A stretch of 5,354 nucleotides of DNA from UBA11579 sp039714215 (GTDB lineage Bacteria > Chloroflexota > Anaerolineae > Anaerolineales > UBA11579). Positions 1 to 5,354 of the stretch are shown here, in pieces. A program made the position numbers and the translations under genes. Where the stretch lies: assembly GCA_039714215.1 (NCBI GenBank), contig JBDLJU010000216.1:1-5354 (forward strand), written 5' to 3'. The notes under the pieces were generated by a model. The model searched no databases. It was not told the origin of the DNA and worked only from the letters and a program-made list of their open reading frames with translations. Each line of letters starts with the position of its first letter. The first letter of the stretch is position 1.

Positions 1-1
1 G

Positions 2-706
2 CTGGCCACTATCCAACAGCTACAAGCCTACAGTTACGGGACTTTCGTCCTGATGCTATCAGATGTTCCACTCGCGATTGGATTTGGTTGGGGGGTGATT
101 ATGTACAGCGCTAATTTATTCTCCAACGCGACCAACTTACCAGAATGGGCACGGCCTGTACTAGATGGCCTCCTCGCCCTGAATATCGACCTGGCAATGG
201 ATGCTGTAGCGATCAGGTTGGAAATGTGGGACTGGGGAATGGGTTTACATTCGCAATTTTATGGGGTTCCCTACGCCAATTTCTGGGCCTGGTTCTGGGT
301 TGTTGTTTCCTTTTCAGCAGGTGTGCACTGGTTATCCTCAAGATTGCAGGGTCATTGGCGCTTGTTGGCTCCGATTGGGGCAGTTTTGATCGGGTTGGCA
401 GGAGTTCTTTGCACCAACGCATTAATCGTTTTTATCGTACCCCGCCAGCTTTATGAAATAACGATTGGCTTAACTCTCGGCAGCGCCCTATTACTCGTAT
501 TATGGCAGCGCCCGAAGTTCACCGGTCACCCGGCTGCCCCGCCAGCTTTCTGGGTGCCATTTGGTTTTCATGCTTACTTTTTAGCGGCTGGTCTGCTGTC
601 GGGTTATATATTGGATCCCCCAATCCTGTTGGCTGTCAGCTTGATGATGTTTTCAATCTCCTTATATTTACACCGTTTTGTCTGGTCAGGTCGGAGAGGG
701 AATTAA
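2..706 (+). CDS. CruF/DUF422-family carotenoid biosynthesis membrane protein, 5'-partial
   Basis: The reading frame is open to the left edge. The 17 codons before the first ATG (position 53) read as sensible protein, so the true start lies upstream and 234 residues are visible. I see about seven hydrophobic segments (visible residues roughly 16-37, 50-66, 93-112, 121-146, 153-168, 184-203, 206-224), so it is an integral membrane protein. The family call rests on the block NIDLAMDAVA (62-71) followed by an EMWDWGMG stretch (74-81) and FYGVPYANF (86-94), which resembles the conserved acidic/aromatic core of CruF/DUF422 proteins. Characterised members are carotenoid hydratases that add water to the end of acyclic chains (gamma-carotene or bisanhydrobacterioruberin); many relatives have no proven substrate. 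No other carotenoid gene is visible, so pathway and substrate cannot be assigned. It converges on the pit gene. The family is fairly sure, the exact reaction is not. Confidence 0.72.
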   Translation: MATIQQLQAYSYGTFVLMLSDVPLAIGFGWGVIMYSANLFSNATNLPEWARPVLDGLLALNIDLAMDAVAIRLEMWDWGMGLHSQFYGVPYANFWAWFWVVVSFSAGVHWLSSRLQGHWRLLAPIGAVLIGLAGVLCTNALIVFIVPRQLYEITIGLTLGSALLLVLWQRPKFTGHPAAPPAFWVPFGFHAYFLAAGLLSGYILDPPILLAVSLMMFSISLYLHRFVWSGRRGN

Positions 707-945
707 TTAGCTGGCACGATAAGCTTAGCGAAGCCCCAATCCGAGCTGGTGTTTGTGAACCTGCTGTCCCAAGTGAACAACGTCGATGAGCGGCGTAATT
801 AACCACTTCCCATCGAGGCAAGTAATCCCTGCTGGCTTGAGAATTGTGTCTTTGGTATAACTGCCGATACAAACAGCGTAATTATGCTGATTAACACTGA
901 GCAGGTTACTGATCCTTATCTCAACTTGATTTCCCAAAAATTGAG
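707..945. other. Intergenic gap between convergent genes; no supported gene
   Basis: These 239 bp separate the stop of the carotenoid-family gene from the stop of pit. No reading frame has both a good start and a ribosome-binding site. A minus-strand frame (725-937, 70 codons from TTG) lacks a Shine-Dalgarno sequence. The plus-strand frame continuing from the upstream gene is broken only once internally (TAA at 800-802) before ending at 946-948, so decayed coding sequence is conceivable. Possible hairpins are weak and have no T-run. Confidence 0.5.
925..945 (+). repeat. Weak hairpin abutting the pit stop codon
   Basis: On the plus-strand transcript, bases 925-932 (CTTGATTT) can pair with 938-945 (AAATTGAG), using two G-U pairs, around a 5-base loop. 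An alternative pairing is CTCAA (920-924) with TTGAG (941-945). It sits where a terminator for either convergent gene would be expected, but it is AT-rich and no U-tract follows on either strand. I therefore record it as a structure and do not call a terminator. Confidence 0.2.
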
Positions 946-1929
946 TTAAATCAGCTGGATGATCAACCAGTAGCTACCCGCGCCGACCAGAGCGGTGGCA
1001 GGGATGGTCAGCAGCCAGGCAACCGCAATCTCCTGGGCCACACCCCAGCGAACTTTGTTAGGCCGCTCGGCAGCGCCGACGCCCATGATCGCGGAGCTGA
1101 CCACCTGGGTGGTGCTGACCGGTCCGCCGATGATTGAAGCACCCAAAATCACTGCTGCGCCAGCCATCTGTGAAGCGAACCCATCGATTGGACGGATCTT
1201 ATAAAACTTTCCGCCGAGGGTTTTGATCAACTTCCACCCACCGAGGGCGGTTCCTAAAGCAATCATCAGCGCACAAAGCACGACTACCCAGGTGGGTACG
1301 GCAAATTCGGTGAGATAGCCGCCGGTGACCAACGCGAGGGTAATGATCCCCATTGTCTTTTGGGCATCATTGGTACCATGGCTGAGCGCTAACGCCAGGG
1401 CAGTAACCAGCTGGCTGCGCTTAAAGAAAGAATTGATTTTTGGGGTAGCCCTCCATGATAAACGCAGGGTGATCCGCAGGATCAGATAGCCAAAGATATA
1501 CCCGATGATCGGGGAAGCAAACAGTGCGATCAGCACTTTTTCCATCCCACCGATCTGGATCGCCTTCCAGCCAGCTTCCATCACAACCGCACCGATGAAC
1601 CCACCGATCAGGGCATGCGAAGAGCTGCTCGGAGTACCCAAATACCAGGTGAGCAAGTTCCAGAAAATCGCGCTGACCAGGGCTGCCACCAGGGCATACG
1701 TGCTGATCGCGTCAGAGTCGACGATATCGTGACCGATGGTGTTCGCAACCGCAACCCCAAAGATGAAAGGGCCGGCAAAGTTGGCCAGGGCAGTGACACC
1801 TAATGCCACCCTGGGCGAAAACGCCCGGGAAGAAATCATCGTGGCAACCACGTTGCTGGAATCATGCACCCCATTTAAAAAGTCGAAAATCAGGGAAAGG
1901 ACAATAACGACAATTACTAGAGTACTCAT
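946..1929 (-). CDS. pit: Pit-family low-affinity inorganic phosphate transporter
   Basis: This is a 327-aa inner-membrane carrier of the PiT (Pho4) family, which imports phosphate, in bacteria usually as a neutral metal-phosphate with a proton. The N-terminal repeat carries the signature FDFLNGVHDSSNVVAT (15-30), and the second repeat carries the matching HGTNDAQKTMGII (184-196). PSSSSHALIGG (100-110) and GPVSTTQVVSSAIMGVG (269-285) are the paired serine/threonine-rich re-entrant segments. Nearly the whole protein is hydrophobic, with only short loops. The length matches the short bacterial Pit forms; E. coli PitA (about 500 aa) has a longer central loop. The ATG at 1929-1927 is supported by AGGAG ten bases upstream. 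The gene lies 13 bp downstream of a DUF47 gene, an arrangement also known from Bacillus subtilis (ykaA-pit), so the two are almost certainly co-transcribed. I see no truncation or missing signature residue. A sulfate-transporting relative (CysP) is a remote alternative. Confidence 0.95.
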   Translation of the reverse strand: MSTLVIVVIVLSLIFDFLNGVHDSSNVVATMISSRAFSPRVALGVTALANFAGPFIFGVAVANTIGHDIVDSDAISTYALVAALVSAIFWNLLTWYLGTPSSSSHALIGGFIGAVVMEAGWKAIQIGGMEKVLIALFASPIIGYIFGYLILRITLRLSWRATPKINSFFKRSQLVTALALALSHGTNDAQKTMGIITLALVTGGYLTEFAVPTWVVVLCALMIALGTALGGWKLIKTLGGKFYKIRPIDGFASQMAGAAVILGASIIGGPVSTTQVVSSAIMGVGAAERPNKVRWGVAQEIAVAWLLTIPATALVGAGSYWLIIQLI

Positions 1930-1939
1930 TTGTTGTAGT

Positions 1940-1944
1940 CTCCT
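1940..1944 (-). promoter_or_regulatory. Ribosome-binding site of pit, overlapping the DUF47 stop
   Basis: The minus strand reads TAGGAG across the end of the DUF47 gene. The TAG stop (1945-1943) shares its last two bases with the AGGAG motif, which lies 10 bases before the pit ATG. Ribosomes terminating on DUF47 would sit directly on the pit initiation region, so translational coupling is likely. This also fixes the pit start. Confidence 0.75.
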
Positions 1945-2563
1945 AGGTTACCTTCACGACAATATCCGAAATCACGTTGGCGGCTTCGTCACCGCGGTCG
2001 GCGGCGTTGCTCAGGTGACGGTAAACCTCACGACATTTTAACATTTCAACGATATGGTGAACATCTTCAGGCCCGCTGAATAAATCTGCCAGAGCCTCCC
2101 GGTAGACCCCCTCAACCCGATTTTCTAAAGCCTTGGCGCGATGGGCGTGGTCGATGGCGACCCGTTTGTTTTCCTCCAGCCGGTTGACGCCCATGAGCAG
2201 CTCATAGGCCGCATCGCGCAATAAGGAGGCAATTCTGACCATGAAGGGAGTGGGCTCAACATTAAGCACCTCCATCTCATCGACGGTTGAGTAGGCGTAG
2301 TCAAGAACATCATCAATTGCTCTGGAGAGCGAAAAAATATCCTCGCGATCAAAAGGCGTAATGAAGGTTCGGTTCAGTTCGTCAATCAATATTCGTCTGA
2401 TCTCATCTGCTTCTTTCTCTTTCTGGCGCAGCAGGGTCGCAGCTTCATGACTGTGCGTTTCCATATAGGTATTTAAGGCATCCAAACCTTCAAGCGTAAT
2501 CTCCGCCTGCTCCTGAATCAAACCCACAAATTTGTTCTGGCGTTTTTTAAAAAAGTTTCGCAT
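1943..2563 (-). CDS. DUF47 family (PhoU-like) protein, partner of Pit
   Basis: This is a 206-aa soluble, almost wholly helical, charged protein of the DUF47 (PhoU_div) family. The PhoU-type acidic motifs are visible in both halves: EKEADEIRR (49-57) leading to FITPFDREDI (67-76) and the IDDVLDYA stretch (83-90), then KCREVYRHLSNAADRGDEAA (166-185) near the end. In PhoU proteins such Glu/Asp clusters bind metal ions on a three-helix bundle that occurs twice. The start is the ATG at 2563-2561, with AAAGGA seven bases upstream. It is the first gene of a two-gene operon with pit. Family members next to Pit transporters are thought to modulate phosphate uptake or partner the carrier at the membrane; that role is inferred from gene pairing and PhoU similarity, not read from this sequence. 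There is no signal peptide or membrane segment, so it should be cytoplasmic. Length and motif order are normal for the family. Confidence 0.92.
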   Translation of the reverse strand: MRNFFKKRQNKFVGLIQEQAEITLEGLDALNTYMETHSHEAATLLRQKEKEADEIRRILIDELNRTFITPFDREDIFSLSRAIDDVLDYAYSTVDEMEVLNVEPTPFMVRIASLLRDAAYELLMGVNRLEENKRVAIDHAHRAKALENRVEGVYREALADLFSGPEDVHHIVEMLKCREVYRHLSNAADRGDEAANVISDIVVKVT

Positions 2564-2570
2564 AAGATTT

Positions 2571-2576
2571 TCCTTT
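2571..2576 (-). promoter_or_regulatory. Ribosome-binding site of the DUF47 gene
   Basis: The minus strand has AAAGGA ending seven bases before the ATG at 2563. This is a good Shine-Dalgarno match at normal spacing, and no better start occurs nearby. Confidence 0.7.
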
Positions 2577-2581
2577 ATCTA

Positions 2582-2596
2582 ATCAGATAACCTGAT
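2582..2596. promoter_or_regulatory. Short inverted repeat at the expected transcription start (possible operator)
   Basis: The sequence ATCAG-ATAAC-CTGAT forms a 5-bp inverted repeat with a 5-bp spacer. It lies immediately downstream of the putative -10 element and covers the expected +1 position of the DUF47-pit promoter. That position suits a repressor site or a small 5'-UTR hairpin. The arms are short, and the repeat does not match a PhoB box that I recognise. Confidence 0.25.
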
Positions 2597-2597
2597 A

Positions 2598-2627
2598 ATT
2601 TTACCCTAGATGAGCAAATTCTTGCAA
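2598..2627 (-). promoter_or_regulatory. Putative sigma70-type promoter of the DUF47-pit operon
   Basis: Read on the minus strand, TTGCAA (2627-2622) serves as the -35 and TAAAAT (2603-2598) as the -10, with an 18-bp spacer. Each hexamer is close to the TTGACA/TATAAT consensus. Transcription would begin near 2591, giving a leader of about 28 bases that contains the ribosome-binding site. A second candidate upstream is the extended -10 motif TGG-TACAAT (2658-2650), which lacks a recognisable -35. A promoter here is expected because the ABC operon ends about 300 bp upstream. Confidence 0.5.
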
Positions 2628-2879
2628 TCTTGATTTGCTGAGAGGTAAGATTGTACCATTTGAAAATCCCCCTGACCCATCCCAGGGCAAAAGATCGATG
2701 ACGCCATTGAAATCGTGGGAAGCGGCACCAATCCTCACATCACCGGGATCATTGATTAATCCCAATTTGGACGGGGGGATGCCAGGCCAAGCAGCGCTTC
2801 GATTTCGTCGGGGGTTGGAATCCATCCGCAGCGGAATTTTAAGCCCGGCGCGATCACCTCTGGCACCTACAAGGTCTGA
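2628..2879. other. Upstream part of the ABC-to-phosphate intergenic gap; possible gene debris
   Basis: Together with the promoter region this makes a 316-bp gap between the permease stop and the DUF47 start. No intact gene is convincing. Two minus-strand stretches look coding-like at the residue level. One frame (2866-2756, 36 codons from GTG, no Shine-Dalgarno) contains FRCGWIPTPDEIEALLGL. Another frame further downstream, ending in the TAA at 2603-2601, contains GDVRIGAASHDFNGVIDLL. A single frame change near 2760 would join them. I recognise no family in either. TCCGC-A-GCGGA (2825-2835) is a perfect small palindrome without a T-run, so no clear terminator for the ABC operon is visible. 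Confidence 0.35.
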
Positions 2880-3845
2880 TCACTCCCCCACCCGGATGCG
2901 GGGATTGAGTGCGGCATACAGCAAATCGGCGATCAAATTGGCCAGCGCAAACCCCACAACTGAGATCATCACGCAGGCCTGCAGGGTGGGCAGGTCACGC
3001 CGGTCGATGGCAAAGACCATCAAGCGCCCTAAACCCGGGTAATTGAAGACATTCTCGATCACCACCAAACCGCTGATCAGCCAGCCGATACTGATCGCGA
3101 TCACGGTGATGGTGGGCAGCAGCGCATTGCGCAGCACGTGCTTGAAGAGCACCACCCGGCGAGACAATCCTTTCAGGTTGGCGGTACGCACATAATTTTT
3201 CTTGAGCTCTTCAGCCACCCCCGCTCGAGTCAGCCGGGCAATATATGCCAGCAAGACCAGGGTGGCGGTGACCGCAGGCAGGATCAAACTGGGCAGCGCT
3301 TCTGCAAACGGAGTATCGATCGGAATCGAAGAATTGGCGGGAATGTAGTCATAGCGAAAGGCAACCAGATTGATCAGCAGGATGCCGGTGATGAATTCGG
3401 GGAGTCCCACCACCGCCAGCGAACCGATGCTGATTACCGTATCTACCGGTTTGCCTTCGTTGAGACCGGCAATCACTCCCAAAAATACGGCCAACGGCAC
3501 CGCGATTGCCAGCACCAAAGCGCTCAACATCAACGAATTGCGCAAGCGCCCCATGATCCACGGCCGAATTTCTTCCCCGGTGGCGAAGGAAGTACCCCAA
3601 TCGCCGCGGGTGAAATCAACCAGCCAGGCGGAATATCGTTTTCCGGCGGATATGGGCTCTCCCTGCTGATCGGTTAATCCCAGTTCGATCCGGCAGTTCT
3701 GCAGGGCAGCTTTGGCAGCTTCCCTGCCGATGATCACCCGGCAGACATCCCCTGGGATCACCTGCGAGATCAAAAAGACCAGCATCGAGGTAAGCACCAG
3801 GGTCAATCCCAGGAAAGCAATCCGGCGGAGAAAATAGGTCAACAT
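2880..3845 (-). CDS. Peptide/nickel-family ABC transporter permease (DppB/OppB type)
   Basis: This is a complete 321-aa inner-membrane permease of the Dpp/Opp importer family, one half of the channel through which peptides, or in relatives nickel or other small solutes, pass. The N-terminal segment MLTYFLRRIAFLGLTLVLTS leads into TM1 and the family motif PGD (31-33). GDWGTSF (81-87) is the usual loop signature. Further membrane segments lie near 105-125, 138-163, 187-205, 243-263 and 287-311. The cytoplasmic EAA coupling loop spans about 208-241, with EELKKNYVRTANLKGLS followed by HVLRNALLP. The ending YAALNPRIRVGE is typical. Cys35 and Cys51 in the first external loop could form a disulfide. 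The ATG overlaps the stop of the upstream ATPase by one base (TGATG) and has AAGGAG ten bases before it. No DppC-type permease follows, although the channel normally needs two permeases. Substrate cannot be read from the sequence. Confidence 0.93.
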   Translation of the reverse strand: MLTYFLRRIAFLGLTLVLTSMLVFLISQVIPGDVCRVIIGREAAKAALQNCRIELGLTDQQGEPISAGKRYSAWLVDFTRGDWGTSFATGEEIRPWIMGRLRNSLMLSALVLAIAVPLAVFLGVIAGLNEGKPVDTVISIGSLAVVGLPEFITGILLINLVAFRYDYIPANSSIPIDTPFAEALPSLILPAVTATLVLLAYIARLTRAGVAEELKKNYVRTANLKGLSRRVVLFKHVLRNALLPTITVIAISIGWLISGLVVIENVFNYPGLGRLMVFAIDRRDLPTLQACVMISVVGFALANLIADLLYAALNPRIRVGE

Positions 3846-5354
3846 CAGCCGTTTGCTCCTTCAGCTGCTGCTGAATAGGAGGCTTTTTGATTTGCGCGCA
3901 GGTCTTCAAACGGGATGTGGCAGAATATTTTTCCGCCTCCAGGCACAGATTGCCAGGGAGGCGTTTGCTGCTGGCAAAGCTCTCCCAGGGAGCGCGGGCA
4001 GCGAGTATGGAATGGGCATCCAGGGGGCCGCTCAATCGGATTGGGGATCTCTCCCTCCAGGTGGATCACATCTGGTTTGTATGCCGGGTCTGCCACAGGA
4101 ATCGCGGAGAGCAGCGCTTCAGTATAAGGATGGAACGGCGGACGGAGCAGCTGGCCGGCGGCGCTGAACTGCATCACCTGTCCGAGATACATCACCGCCA
4201 CTTCGTCGGCCAGATAGCTGACTGCACCGATATCATGAGAGATCAATAAGATCGCGGTCTGCTGCTCCTGCTGTAATCCCTTGAGCAGGTTGAGAATATT
4301 GGCCTGCACAGAGACATCCAACGCGGAGACCGGTTCATCGGCGATCAGCAAATTTGGGTTGGCGGCAAATGCCTGTGCAATTGCCACCCGCTGCTTCTCC
4401 CCGCCGCTGAGCTGGTGGGGATAGCGTTGGGCAAATCCCCCGGGTAACCTGACCATTTCAAGCAGTTCGCTGACCTGCTCCTGGGCAGCCTGTCTGCTGA
4501 TCCCCAGCAAATTGATCAGCGGGCGGCTGAGAATTTGTTCCACTTTGAGATATGGTGAAAATGCTTCATCGTGATGCTGAAACACCATCTGTAATTTTCG
4601 CAAGGTTTCCTGGTCACGTTTGCGTAGTTCACCAGGTATCTTGATGTTTAGCAGGCTGATCTCACCCTCGGGAGCATCTACCAGCCCCATGATCGCCAGG
4701 GCCAAGCTTGATTTCCCACTGCCGCTCTCACCCACAATGCCCAAGGTGCGGGCCTGTCCCAAGTGCAGGCTGACCCCATCGACTGCCTTCAGAACCTTCT
4801 TTTTCCTCAACAGGGAATCAGGCCCTGATGGGCGTACCGGGTAAACCACCTCCAGGTCAGAGATCGCAAGCAGCGGATCAGACCGATGCAGCTTGAATGG
4901 GGCCTGGCGATCAATGCTGGGCACAATCGAAATTTCCCCTGATTGGATCTCCCGCCAGCGGTAGCAGCGGACGCGCCGGTCTTGATTGGCCTGTTCCAAA
5001 GGCGGACGTGCTGTAAGGCACCTATCGACCACCAGGGGGCAGCGCGGAGCAAACACACAGCCTGAGGGAAGCGCATCCATTGATGGAATTTGTCCGGGGA
5101 TACCCGAAAGCAGCATGTTTTGATTGTCAATCTCCAATCTTGGGACACTGTTGATCAAACCCTGTGTGTAAGGATGCAGCGGCTGCTGATAGAGCCTGGA
5201 AGTGGGGGCATCTTCGACCAGTTCCCCGGCATACAGCACGGCCACACGGTCGGTCAAATTGGCGACAACGCCGAGGTTATGGGTGATGAACAATGCCGAT
5301 GTGGATTGATCCTTGATCAATTCACGCAGCAGGTCCAAGACTACCGCTTCAGTA
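3845..5354 (-). CDS. Fused DppD-DppF-type ABC transporter ATPase (two domains), 5'-partial
   Basis: The frame runs off the right edge, leaving 502 residues; the TTG at 5338 is internal and not the start. Residues 1-130 are the end of a first nucleotide-binding domain, entering just after Walker B, with the switch histidine in ITHN (His25) and an oligo_HPY tail bearing four cysteines (99, 105, 112, 130). A second ATPase domain follows from about 160: Walker A GESGSGKS (208-215), Q-loop Gln259 in VFQHHDEAFSP, signature LSGGEKQR (315-322), Walker B LLIADEP (335-341), D-loop SALD, and switch histidine His373 in ISHD. It too ends in an oligo_HPY tail with four cysteines (446, 452, 460, 478). DppD and DppF are separate proteins in many bacteria; here one chain supplies both ATP sites that power the importer. 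All catalytic motifs visible are intact. The Q-loop departs from the usual FQDP...LNP. The gene is translationally coupled to the permease downstream. Confidence 0.94.
   Translation of the reverse strand, partial: TEAVVLDLLRELIKDQSTSALFITHNLGVVANLTDRVAVLYAGELVEDAPTSRLYQQPLHPYTQGLINSVPRLEIDNQNMLLSGIPGQIPSMDALPSGCVFAPRCPLVVDRCLTARPPLEQANQDRRVRCYRWREIQSGEISIVPSIDRQAPFKLHRSDPLLAISDLEVVYPVRPSGPDSLLRKKKVLKAVDGVSLHLGQARTLGIVGESGSGKSSLALAIMGLVDAPEGEISLLNIKIPGELRKRDQETLRKLQMVFQHHDEAFSPYLKVEQILSRPLINLLGISRQAAQEQVSELLEMVRLPGGFAQRYPHQLSGGEKQRVAIAQAFAANPNLLIADEPVSALDVSVQANILNLLKGLQQEQQTAILLISHDIGAVSYLADEVAVMYLGQVMQFSAAGQLLRPPFHPYTEALLSAIPVADPAYKPDVIHLEGEIPNPIERPPGCPFHTRCPRSLGELCQQQTPPWQSVPGGGKIFCHIPFEDLRANQKASYSAAAEGANG
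3856..3861 (-). promoter_or_regulatory. Ribosome-binding site of the DppB-type permease, inside the ATPase gene
   Basis: The minus strand reads AAGGAG within the last codons of the ATPase gene, 10 bases before the permease ATG at 3845. With the TGATG stop/start overlap, this decides the permease start and supports coupled translation. Confidence 0.8.

Noticed and set aside
53..55. ATG as the start of the carotenoid-family gene
   Set aside because: No ribosome-binding site precedes it, and the 17 codons upstream are open and protein-like. The family has further N-terminal sequence, so the start is outside the window.
725..937. A 70-codon minus-strand frame downstream of pit
   Set aside because: It starts at a TTG without a Shine-Dalgarno sequence and contains no recognisable motif; the evidence is too thin to call a gene.
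2825..2835. TCCGC-A-GCGGA as a terminator of the ABC operon
   Set aside because: The loop would be a single base (three bases with a 4-bp stem), and no T-run follows on the minus strand.
2635..3042. A 135-codon plus-strand open frame starting with TTG
   Set aside because: It has no ribosome-binding site and runs antisense into the permease C-terminus. Its composition fits a mirror of minus-strand coding sequence.
3138..3677. A 179-codon plus-strand open frame opposite the permease
   Set aside because: It is antisense to a clear DppB-type gene, and its translation is low-complexity (rich in Q, R, G and H) with no membrane or domain pattern.
5336..5338. TTG as the start codon of the double ATPase
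   Set aside because: The frame remains open to 5354, and the residues before it (TEAVV) continue the first ATPase domain after its D-loop, so the gene is cut by the window edge.
1..5354. CRISPR array, tRNA, insertion sequence or long repeat
   Set aside because: I saw no regularly spaced repeats, cloverleaf-like sequence, transposase frame or long terminal inverted repeats on either strand.

Overview
The window is a bacterial chromosomal segment of moderate GC content. It holds five protein-coding genes, two of them cut by the window edges, and no RNA gene, insertion sequence, CRISPR array or phage gene that I can see. The gene content does not fix the organism. A CruF/DUF422-type carotenoid membrane protein, a short Pit transporter paired with a DUF47 protein, and a fused DppD-DppF peptide-transport ATPase would fit a Chloroflexota-like bacterium, but that is an inference from general family knowledge and not a demonstrated assignment.

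Left part (1-945): one plus-strand gene, open at the left edge, encodes a multi-pass membrane protein of the CruF/DUF422 carotenoid family. About 240 bp without a convincing gene separates it from the convergent minus-strand genes. That gap reads in the same frame as the upstream gene with only one internal stop, so a decayed coding tail is possible but weakly supported.

Middle (946-2627): a minus-strand, two-gene phosphate-uptake operon. A DUF47 (PhoU-like) protein is followed after 13 bp by a 327-aa Pit low-affinity inorganic phosphate transporter. The Pit Shine-Dalgarno sequence overlaps the DUF47 stop codon, which suggests coupled translation. A sigma70-like promoter with 18-bp spacing lies about 35 bp upstream of the DUF47 start, with a short inverted repeat over the expected transcription start.

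Right part (2880-5354): a minus-strand peptide/nickel-family (Dpp/Opp) ABC importer operon entering from the right edge. A fused double ATPase, with its first nucleotide-binding domain cut by the edge, is followed by a DppB-type permease whose start codon overlaps the ATPase stop (TGATG). No DppC-type permease or solute-binding protein follows, so if the transporter is complete these must lie upstream of the ATPase, outside the window, or elsewhere. The 316 bp between the permease and the DUF47 gene contain the phosphate operon promoter and two short coding-like stretches that may be debris of a lost gene.

I see no clearly new biological system. The points most worth a second look are the fused ATPase with two four-cysteine tails and an altered Q-loop, the incomplete ABC gene set, and the two gaps with possible gene remnants.
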